DNA from: a virus | Length of the DNA stretch: 21,955 bases | Strand: one strand, 5' to 3' | Virus record (IMG/VR): IMGVR_UViG_3300046804_003856 | Coordinates: 1-21,955 of that record | Shown: in pieces, positions 1-6,097 of the stretch | Layout of the letters: each line of letters opens with the position of its first letter | Numbering within the stretch: position 1 is the first letter of the stretch | The notes under the pieces: generated by a model | Seen by the model: the letters and a program-made list of their open reading frames with translations, nothing else | Databases searched by the model: none | What the model was told of the DNA's origin: nothing | Program-made: the position numbers and the translations under genes

Positions 1-24
1 GCTTAGGCTTGCTTTTTTTATTTT

Positions 25-696
25 ATGCCTAAAGAAGATTTTAAAGTTTATTCTCTTAATAAGAAAGAGCTCATAAACAGCTTAATGCAACACAATATAG
101 TTAAGAATATAAACTCTAGAGTTTTAGGTCCCAGAGCTCCAGCTGAAATGCTTGCGCTTTTCTTTCAGCTAGGAAAAGCAGATAAGCAGATAAAAATGCA
201 AGGAGCTATATATGATGGTGCTGTATCGACCAACGCTGAGCAATTTCAAGTAGACGATTTACCTATATATGTAGGGGGTTCGTGTTCAGTATATCCTCGT
301 GTTGATAGATCTGATGTTGTAGTATCTCTTAGATACGGACCAATAGTAGCAGAAGGAGATGTCTTCTTAAGAAGAATTACAGATCTAAAAGGAGCTCCTT
401 TATATGTTGGGGGAGATCTCAGAATAGTTGATGCTCAATCTCTTGAAGGAGCGCCTTTGTACGTGCGAGGCAGTATTATTATAGACAGTCTTACTAAAGA
501 TTTATCTTATCTCAAACCACTAGAGAATACGTTTTGTGAAAAGGATCTAATTATAGGAGAAGCGAGTAATTCTTCTCCTGAAGAAGTCTATTCTAGAGAT
601 GTATGCGACCATATTAGCAACATGCTACCGCTAGTACAAGGAAGCGTACTCGATATCGCTCATATACCTGATGAGGATTATGATGATGAAGAATAA
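25..696 (+). CDS. LRR-like repeat protein, paralogue 1 of 7
   Basis: A 223-residue protein of unknown function, first of seven consecutive paralogues. Residues 1-75 hold a helical-looking N-terminal part. From about 77 to 178 there are four or five repeats of roughly 19 residues, clearest at 119-137 (DLKGAPLYVGG) and 138-156 (SLEGAPLYVRG), each followed by alternating hydrophobic residues as in a beta-solenoid or bacterial leucine-rich repeat. The C-terminus is strongly acidic (DEDYDDEE). No signal peptide or membrane segment is seen, so a cytoplasmic or virion protein is likely. It is closest to the next gene: both share the last two repeats, a DLSY segment and an MLPL-x-QG segment near the end. 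The ATG follows a T-rich leader (TTTTTTTATTTT) with no Shine-Dalgarno sequence. Transcription must start left of the window or within the first 24 bases. Confidence 0.85.
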   Translation: MPKEDFKVYSLNKKELINSLMQHNIVKNINSRVLGPRAPAEMLALFFQLGKADKQIKMQGAIYDGAVSTNAEQFQVDDLPIYVGGSCSVYPRVDRSDVVVSLRYGPIVAEGDVFLRRITDLKGAPLYVGGDLRIVDAQSLEGAPLYVRGSIIIDSLTKDLSYLKPLENTFCEKDLIIGEASNSSPEEVYSRDVCDHISNMLPLVQGSVLDIAHIPDEDYDDEE

Positions 697-714
697 TATC
701 TTTTTTTAATTTTT

Positions 715-1431
715 ATGTCAAAATATAACCCAGATACAGAGCTTAATATTGGAGGTGCTAAAATATACTATCTTGATAGTGCAAAGCTTGCTGTTAATAA
801 AGAAATACTTGATGCTTACTATCAACTAGTAGTTAGAAGTAGTACCTGGAGCAATAGAGTAGACTCAAATAGGTCTGATACTGATGCATTAGATATCTTA
901 ATGAGAGTCCTAAGGAGAGTAAACAGACCTATAAAACTGTATGGCTCTACTATATACACCAATAAAGTAGAGCATGGATCTACTCATTTAGATATAGATG
1001 ATGTACCTATGTATCTCCTTAAAGGAAGATATACAGTATATTACGGAAAAAGCACTCAGGTTCAAGATGTCGTAGTATCTCTCGAAAACGGCCCGATAGT
1101 GGTACAAGACTCTGTATCAATAGTATCACTTGTTAATAATCTCAAAGGGAGTCCATTATATGTCGGTAAGAGTTTCACTACCTACAATGCCACGTCTCTT
1201 GAAGGAGCCCCTTTATATATAGGACAAAATGCAATGATATATGGTTCTAAGCGAGATTTATCTTATTTTGAGTCGCTAAAGAACACCTATATTGGAGAAA
1301 GTTTACTTTTAGGAAATCCTGATGGAGACAAGATATACAGTGTGAGAGAATGTATGGCTATTAAAGACATGCTACCTCTCCTTCAAGGAGATGTCGAAGA
1401 TATATATGACCTCTCATACTTTATAAACTAA
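715..1431 (+). CDS. LRR-like repeat protein, paralogue 2 of 7
   Basis: A 238-residue protein, the nearest relative of the gene before it. Residues 1-90 are a divergent N-terminal part. Residues 96-200 carry the solenoid-type repeats, best seen at about 142-160 (NLKGSPLYVGK) and 161-179 (SLEGAPLYIGQ). The end matches paralogue 1 in DLSY, in the Leu/Gly-rich strand after it, and in DMLPLLQG (about 218-225), but the acidic tail is replaced by YDLSYFIN. An 18-base spacer separates it from the gene before. Its leader is T-rich (TTTTTTTAATTTTT immediately before ATG) and lacks a Shine-Dalgarno sequence. The function is not recognised. The repeats suggest a protein-binding surface, which is an inference from the fold class only. 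Confidence 0.85.
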   Translation: MSKYNPDTELNIGGAKIYYLDSAKLAVNKEILDAYYQLVVRSSTWSNRVDSNRSDTDALDILMRVLRRVNRPIKLYGSTIYTNKVEHGSTHLDIDDVPMYLLKGRYTVYYGKSTQVQDVVVSLENGPIVVQDSVSIVSLVNNLKGSPLYVGKSFTTYNATSLEGAPLYIGQNAMIYGSKRDLSYFESLKNTYIGESLLLGNPDGDKIYSVRECMAIKDMLPLLQGDVEDIYDLSYFIN

Positions 1432-1457
1432 GATGAATAAATTAGATTTTTAATTTT

Positions 1458-2144
1458 ATGCCATACCGTGACCCAGATGCAGAATATGAATACGAAGAGG
1501 ATGACTCTATGTGGGATTCTTTAAAAATACCAAGAGGTAGCTTACCTGACATAGGAAAAGTAGAAAAAATTAACGGAATAAATTTAGTCAGATTCCATAA
1601 TCTTATGAGCTTGTATAAGCTATTTCCTAACAGACGGCACACCAACGTAGATTTTGCAGGTACCGTCTTCGATAGCACTATAATAAATGCATATGAACCC
1701 GCTTTGGGCATGGCTCCTATTATAGTACAACAATCATACACGATAGATCCTCGACAAGACAACCTATTAAACAGCCCTGTAGCAATAGGAAGTAGTCTGC
1801 ATCTCTTAGATAACTATGCTATTACTAGTCTGAAAGGTATACCTGTTTATGTAGGTGAGCTGAAAATAGCAGATTGCTCTCAACTTAAGAAATACGATTA
1901 TTTACCAGCTTATATACATACTGAAGCAGCAGTAGATTATGTGCCCAGTATAGCAGAAGACTTTGCAAATACATTTGTAGGAGAGGATTTACATGTATAT
2001 ATAGGTAACTGGATGAGATCTAATGGTATGTCTATGGAGCAATCTAACATTACTAAGTTTGCTAATGAGGTTACCTCTATGATGAAAAAATCATTTGAGG
2101 AAAGAAATAATCCTATAAATGTCACTATACATATGTATAGCTAA
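1458..2144 (+). CDS. LRR-like repeat protein, paralogue 3 of 7 (divergent)
   Basis: A 228-residue protein, the most degenerate member of the array. The N-terminus is very acidic (DPDAEYEYEEDD, about 5-16). Repeats start near residue 81, but only one copy, TSLKGIPVYVGE (about 123-134), keeps the full consensus; neighbours at 84-96, 102-117 and 145-160 keep the hydrophobic spacing. The segment ANTFVGEDLHVYIG (about 170-183) matches the ENTF/KNTY strand near the ends of paralogues 1 and 2, which places it in the same set. The C-terminal 40 residues look helical and then form a short hydrophobic strand. The leader is TTTTTAATTTT before ATG, with no Shine-Dalgarno sequence. Function unknown. Confidence 0.8.
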   Translation: MPYRDPDAEYEYEEDDSMWDSLKIPRGSLPDIGKVEKINGINLVRFHNLMSLYKLFPNRRHTNVDFAGTVFDSTIINAYEPALGMAPIIVQQSYTIDPRQDNLLNSPVAIGSSLHLLDNYAITSLKGIPVYVGELKIADCSQLKKYDYLPAYIHTEAAVDYVPSIAEDFANTFVGEDLHVYIGNWMRSNGMSMEQSNITKFANEVTSMMKKSFEERNNPINVTIHMYS

Positions 2145-2156
2145 TACTTTAACAAT

Positions 2157-3287
2157 ATGTTCAATATATATAAAACTGACGGTAGACCTGTTAATGGGCC
2201 AGGCAAACTTAGACAACATCCTTCAATGGATTTAAACCTGCATATCATGAATGTTATATCCAACAGGCTACCTTCTCTATCTTTTGGTAAACCTGATCCC
2301 CGTCATCACAATCTTGGTGTAGTCTATGATCAACGAGCGCAAATGGCAGGTAGGATGTCAAAATTAGATAGTGCACTATCTATATTTAAGAATCTATTAT
2401 ACTCTGACTTTAATATAAAAGCGTATCAATTAGATATAGCTCCTGCTGTACTGGATGCTACATACAGTATATATCAGGATCAGCTTGATACACAAAAAAA
2501 TAAACGGTTTAACATATCCCAGTCGCCCGTCTGTATAGTAGACAACTGCGAGCTATTTATAGACACACTTAATTCTCTAGAAGGAGGGCCTGTGTATGTA
2601 GGGGGTACATTTCATTTAGTAGGGGTGAACCCGGCAGAGAATAATTATGACCCTTTTATATTAAGTAAGTCTCCGCTTAATATATCATCTCTTAAGGGTG
2701 CTCCTTTGTATGTAGGAAAACAATTTGATATAAGAAACACAAGAATAAGAAACTGTGAGCACGCCCCTCTTTATATAGGTCATGCAATTCGCATATCCAA
2801 TAATCCTGAGCTAGAATCTCTTAAAGGTCTACCAATTGTCTCAACACGTTCAATAGAGGTTACTGACTGTCCCAAGCTAACTACTAGTGGCTTACTTGAA
2901 GGGCCTAAAGATATAGGGACCCTCGAATGCGATGCTATACACTTCTTCGGTAACATAGATTCATCCGGCTCTGCATATGAAGAATTTGGAAGCAAGTTAA
3001 GAGATATGAAAATTAAATACTTAAATCTTCAATCTTCTTTCTCTTATATAAAAAAGCTGCTTAATACTCTTCATACAAAAGCTAGTAATGCTAGTAATAG
3101 AGATAAATCAAAGATAGAAGAGCAAGTAAATATATTGCAATCTATAATTAAAACTGCACAGGTAAAAACTTCAAAACTAACATACCGAGGTGCTAGTGCT
3201 GTAAAGTACGGAGCTGCGTCAATACCTAAAGAATCATACTCTTTAAATGTTAAATCAGTGAGTATAGATATACTCTTAGATTTATAA
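2157..3287 (+). CDS. LRR-like repeat protein, paralogue 4 of 7 (long form)
   Basis: A 376-residue protein forming a close pair with the next gene. It starts MFNIYKT. Residues 70-117 form a helix-strand N-cap (IFKNLLYSDFNIKAYQLDIAP). Repeats run from about 118 to 255: NSLEGGPVYVGG, SSLKGAPLYVGK, CEHAPLYIGH, ESLKGLP and a last GLLEGP turn, ending in LECDAIHFFGN (about 247-257). The last repeats resemble the 20-residue bacterial leucine-rich repeats of YopM/IpaH-type proteins (LP followed by a hydrophobic strand and an N or C turn). Residues 280-335 look alpha-helical and include a tandem ASNASN. The end is ILLDL. Over 150 central residues about 108 are identical to the next protein, counted by eye. 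Function unknown; no catalytic motif seen. Confidence 0.87.
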   Translation: MFNIYKTDGRPVNGPGKLRQHPSMDLNLHIMNVISNRLPSLSFGKPDPRHHNLGVVYDQRAQMAGRMSKLDSALSIFKNLLYSDFNIKAYQLDIAPAVLDATYSIYQDQLDTQKNKRFNISQSPVCIVDNCELFIDTLNSLEGGPVYVGGTFHLVGVNPAENNYDPFILSKSPLNISSLKGAPLYVGKQFDIRNTRIRNCEHAPLYIGHAIRISNNPELESLKGLPIVSTRSIEVTDCPKLTTSGLLEGPKDIGTLECDAIHFFGNIDSSGSAYEEFGSKLRDMKIKYLNLQSSFSYIKKLLNTLHTKASNASNRDKSKIEEQVNILQSIIKTAQVKTSKLTYRGASAVKYGAASIPKESYSLNVKSVSIDILLDL

Positions 3288-3299
3288 TATATACATAAT

Positions 3300-4412
3300 A
3301 TGTTTAATGTATACAAAACTAATAGTGGAGAGATGGGAAGTACATATGCTCTAGATCTAGGTACATATGTCTCTCACACTGTATATAATCGGATTCCTTC
3401 CTTGTCTTTTGGTAAGAAACCTCATGATATATTATATATATCAAATCTTGTATCAGGTCAGCTACGAGCTAAATCAACAGCGTCAAGATTAAATAGTTCT
3501 CTTTATATATTTAAAGACTTAGCATATGCTGACTTTAATATAAGAGCTAATCAGATAGATATAGCCCCTGTTATACTTAATGCTACATACAATGTATATC
3601 AGGATACACTGAATTACCAAAAAGATAACAGATTTAATATATCAAAATCCCCTGTCTGTATAGCAGGTAACTGCGAGCTGTTCATAGATACACTTAATTC
3701 TCTAGAAGGGGGCCCTATGTACGTAGGAGGTTCATTTACATTAGTAGGCGTAAACCCTGTAGAGAACGACGGCGATGTTTATGGTTTAAGTAGATCCCCT
3801 CTAAACCTTACATCTTTAAAAGGCGCGCCTTTGTATGTGGGATCGACACTTAGGGTAGAGAATACAAAGATAAAAAATTGCGAGCATGCACCTCTTTATA
3901 TAGGACAAGGGATCAGTTTATGCTACAACCCTGAGCTAGAAACACTCAAAGGATTACCGATCGGTCTACGAAAAACAATACGAGTTACTAATTGTCCTAA
4001 GCTAACCACAAGCGGGCTACTTGAAGGACCTAGAGACATAGAGGGCCTCGAATGTGATGCAGTACATTTTTTTGGCAATACAGACCCCTCTAGCTCTGCA
4101 TACGAAGAATTTGGAAGTAGATTAAAGGACATAAAACTTAAATATTTGAGTATTCAGGCCCCATATTCTTATATAGAAAAACTACTTAATACTCTAAGTA
4201 TAAAAGCTAGCAATGCTAGCAATAGAGACCGATCAAAAATAGAAGAACAAATAAATCTATTAACATCTACGCTCAATGTTGCTCGTACAAAAACCTCAAA
4301 AATGGGATATCGAGGTACTTCTACAGTTAGATACGGATCTACTGTAGCACCTAGTGCACTACATTCACTGCGCGCTGAAAGAGTAAATATAGCTATACTC
4401 TTAGATCTATAA
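3300..4412 (+). CDS. LRR-like repeat protein, paralogue 5 of 7 (long form)
   Basis: A 370-residue near-twin of the gene before it, with the same order of parts: MFNVYKT start, helix-strand N-cap (about 68-100), repeats from about 112 to 250 (NSLEGGPMYVGG, TSLKGAPLYVGS, CEHAPLYIGQ, ETLKGLP, LLEGP), LECDAVHFFGN cap, helical region with ASNASN, and ILLDL end. The N-terminal 60 residues differ most from the twin, while the repeat region and the ASNASN helix are conserved. Many third-codon positions differ although the protein is conserved, suggesting an old duplication kept by selection (inference). Even the spacer after the stop resembles the twin's (AATATATAC). No Shine-Dalgarno sequence precedes the ATG. 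Function unknown. Confidence 0.87.
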   Translation: MFNVYKTNSGEMGSTYALDLGTYVSHTVYNRIPSLSFGKKPHDILYISNLVSGQLRAKSTASRLNSSLYIFKDLAYADFNIRANQIDIAPVILNATYNVYQDTLNYQKDNRFNISKSPVCIAGNCELFIDTLNSLEGGPMYVGGSFTLVGVNPVENDGDVYGLSRSPLNLTSLKGAPLYVGSTLRVENTKIKNCEHAPLYIGQGISLCYNPELETLKGLPIGLRKTIRVTNCPKLTTSGLLEGPRDIEGLECDAVHFFGNTDPSSSAYEEFGSRLKDIKLKYLSIQAPYSYIEKLLNTLSIKASNASNRDRSKIEEQINLLTSTLNVARTKTSKMGYRGTSTVRYGSTVAPSALHSLRAERVNIAILLDL

Positions 4413-4423
4413 TATATACTTTT

Positions 4424-5278
4424 ATGTCTAAAGAAAAATTTAATATACTACAGCATACACAGCCAAGTCCTGGTTTTACTAGTTATCTTCATACCAAACA
4501 TATGCATTTTGATCGTAGCCTTCCCTTCGAAGCTATGGAAGTTATGAGCAGAAGATTACATGCAGGAAAATTCAAAGAATTACAAAATACCCTCTCTAAT
4601 CTTGCATTTGTTGATCGTGGTGTAGCAAGCATATACTACCCAGATAATGATGCTTATATGCCTGCTATTGTTAACGGAGCAGTACTGCTGACAGAGAACT
4701 ATAATCGAAGTACACTAGAGAATTTACCTGTATATGTAGGCGGGGGTCTTACGCTGAAGAACGCTGTCAGTGTGATGAGTCTTGTAGGCAGTCCTTTGTA
4801 CGTAGGGGCAGAGTTATTAATAGAAAATACATCTATAGAGAATCTAAAAGGAGGACCAAATTACGTCGGACACGGATACAGGATAGGTAGGAACGAAAAA
4901 CTTTTAAGTCTTGAAGGTATAAACCCAGAGGCATCAACAGTTATGTTATTTTTCAATAACCCTTCATTAACATTAGAACATCTACCTAAAAACTTAAGAC
5001 ATCTTGAATGCGATGCGATCCCATTCATAAAAGGGATTAGAGATGGGTCTCTAAAGAATTTAACAGTATCAGAAAATCTCTTCTTATATATTACAAAAAA
5101 AGAACTCAGTAAGCTCTCTTCTGAAGATAAAGATATATTAGCCCCTGGAAAGTACTCTACATACGATAATCTACGAGAACTCATACAACCAAACAGTACA
5201 CCGTCTAAGAGAGCGTCCCGAAGTGTTCTTGCGCTTCCATACATAAACGTATCAGCTCCATTTGGACATAATGATTAA
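4424..5278 (+). CDS. LRR-like repeat protein, paralogue 6 of 7
   Basis: A 284-residue paralogue. It starts MSKEKFNIL, sharing the FNI(L/Y) signature with other members. A helical N-cap lies at about 46-75, followed by repeats from about 79 to 195: ENLPVYVGGG, MSLVGSPLYVGA, ENLKGGPNYVGH, LSLEGI and EHLPKNLRHL, the last of which closely fits the bacterial LP-type leucine-rich repeat. The cap LECDAIPF (about 194-201) matches paralogues 4 and 5. Next comes a strand and helix with LSKLSSEDKDIL (about 238-249), shared with paralogue 7. The C-terminal 25 residues are Ser/Pro-rich and basic, then hydrophobic. The leader is ATATACTTTT before ATG. Function not recognised. Confidence 0.85.
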   Translation: MSKEKFNILQHTQPSPGFTSYLHTKHMHFDRSLPFEAMEVMSRRLHAGKFKELQNTLSNLAFVDRGVASIYYPDNDAYMPAIVNGAVLLTENYNRSTLENLPVYVGGGLTLKNAVSVMSLVGSPLYVGAELLIENTSIENLKGGPNYVGHGYRIGRNEKLLSLEGINPEASTVMLFFNNPSLTLEHLPKNLRHLECDAIPFIKGIRDGSLKNLTVSENLFLYITKKELSKLSSEDKDILAPGKYSTYDNLRELIQPNSTPSKRASRSVLALPYINVSAPFGHND

Positions 5279-5299
5279 TTTATAGTGCATTACAACTAT

Positions 5300-6085
5300 A
5301 TGAGCAACCAATATAATATCTTAACTAAAAAACGTTTTCTTAATTACGAGAATGATATGGATAGAGATGTAATTAATGCATTTAGAGATAAAAGAGATAT
5401 CCCATCTTGGTATGATGAATCAGCTATAGAAAAAGTATCACATATACAGCAACGCTATAAAAGAGGTAGAACTAGTCTAGAAGATCTACTTAAAAATGTA
5501 GCATATAGTGACTTAATGTTTGATGCAGGTTATGTCAGGAACAATCTGTTGAACATACCAAGTATATTAGATTCATTTCTCCTTATAGATGTAGAATTTC
5601 CTGGAGATTCTCTTGAAGGAGGGCCTGTATTTGTACAGTCTTTAGAAATAACCTCTCCTAATATTAAATCTCTTAAAGGCAGCCCTGTATATGTAAACAA
5701 GAATATGAGAGTTATACTAACATCTATACAGGATCTAGAGGGATGCTCAGATGTTGGCGGGTCTATCACAATAGGTTATAACCCTAATTTAACAAGCCTC
5801 AAAGGCTTACCTCAATCAGTAAGAAATATTGCAATAAAATCAAACCCCTCTCTTAAAACATTTGAAGGTATACCTAAGAAGGGCTTACATTACTTAACTC
5901 TTGAAGCTGACGCTGATGTATTTGTGAATAGTATAAAGTTAGGTGTGTTTGAAGAGCTAAAAATAAAAGGCTTTACAGACTTTATGTCAACCAAAGAAAG
6001 TGTGCGCGAATTATCTTCTGAGGATAGAGCTATATTCAAAAAATTTAGTGAGAAGCAACATCCCGTAAGCCTTTATTCTCGATAA
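5300..6085 (+). CDS. LRR-like repeat protein, paralogue 7 of 7
   Basis: A 261-residue paralogue, last of the array. I chose the ATG at 5300 (MSNQYNILTKK) rather than an in-frame GTG at 5285: every other member uses ATG, and this start aligns with the FNIL/FNIY opening of its relatives. The helical N-cap is at about 58-82. Repeats at about 86-195 include DSLEGGPVFVQS, KSLKGSPVYVNK, QDLEGC, TSLKGLPQSV and KTFEGIPKKG, with strands such as RNIAIKSNPSL that fit bacterial leucine-rich repeats well. The cysteine of the LECDA cap is replaced (LEADADVF), but the following VRELSSEDRAIF segment matches paralogue 6. The stop lies 12 bases from that of the convergent spike gene. Function unknown. Confidence 0.83.
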   Translation: MSNQYNILTKKRFLNYENDMDRDVINAFRDKRDIPSWYDESAIEKVSHIQQRYKRGRTSLEDLLKNVAYSDLMFDAGYVRNNLLNIPSILDSFLLIDVEFPGDSLEGGPVFVQSLEITSPNIKSLKGSPVYVNKNMRVILTSIQDLEGCSDVGGSITIGYNPNLTSLKGLPQSVRNIAIKSNPSLKTFEGIPKKGLHYLTLEADADVFVNSIKLGVFEELKIKGFTDFMSTKESVRELSSEDRAIFKKFSEKQHPVSLYSR

Positions 6086-6097
6086 CATAAAATACTA

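Larger units (their letters stand above)
2157..4423 (+). repeat. direct gene duplication (paralogues 4 and 5 with their 3' spacers)
   Basis: Two units, 2157-3299 and 3300-4423, each contain one long paralogue plus the short spacer after it. Both genes end with nearly the same bases (ATACTCTTAGAT then TTA or CTA and TAA) and both spacers begin TATATAC. The copied unit therefore probably ran from start codon to start codon. Confidence 0.75.
25..6085 (+). repeat. tandem array of seven diverged LRR-like paralogous genes
   Basis: Seven adjacent genes share one architecture: variable N-terminus, helix-strand N-cap, three to six solenoid repeats with SL-x-G-x-P-x-YVG, then a C-terminal cap. Sets are 1-3 (cap with ENTF/KNTY and, in 1-2, MLPL-x-QG), 4-5 (long, ILLDL end) and 6-7 (LSSED helix). 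The LECDA cap motif links 4, 5, 6 and, weakly, 7. Gene spacers are 11-26 bases, so the array reads as one transcript. The pattern implies repeated local duplication followed by divergence. Confidence 0.85.

Noticed and set aside
3260-3275. Inverted repeat GAGTATA-GA-TATACTC near the end of paralogue 4, weaker copy in paralogue 5
   Set aside because: It is explained by the conserved coding of the ILLDL end, the loop is too short, and no U-tract follows.
3283-3288. TATAAT before paralogue 5 as a promoter
   Set aside because: No -35 element at a proper distance is visible, it overlaps the preceding stop codon, and such hexamers are common in AT-rich DNA.
4861-5244. 127-codon open frame on the minus strand inside paralogue 6
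   Set aside because: It lies wholly inside a gene supported by homology to six neighbours; the translation shows no motif and there is no start context.
5285-5299. GTG start for paralogue 7
   Set aside because: The in-frame ATG at 5300 aligns with the starts of related proteins and matches ATG use throughout the window.
25-6085. CRISPR array or DNA-level tandem repeat
   Set aside because: The repetition is at the protein level, irregularly spaced, and diverged in DNA; no constant repeat-spacer pattern exists.
25-6085. Diversity-generating retroelement targeting the repeat genes
   Set aside because: No reverse transcriptase, template repeat or adenine-specific variation is seen in the window.
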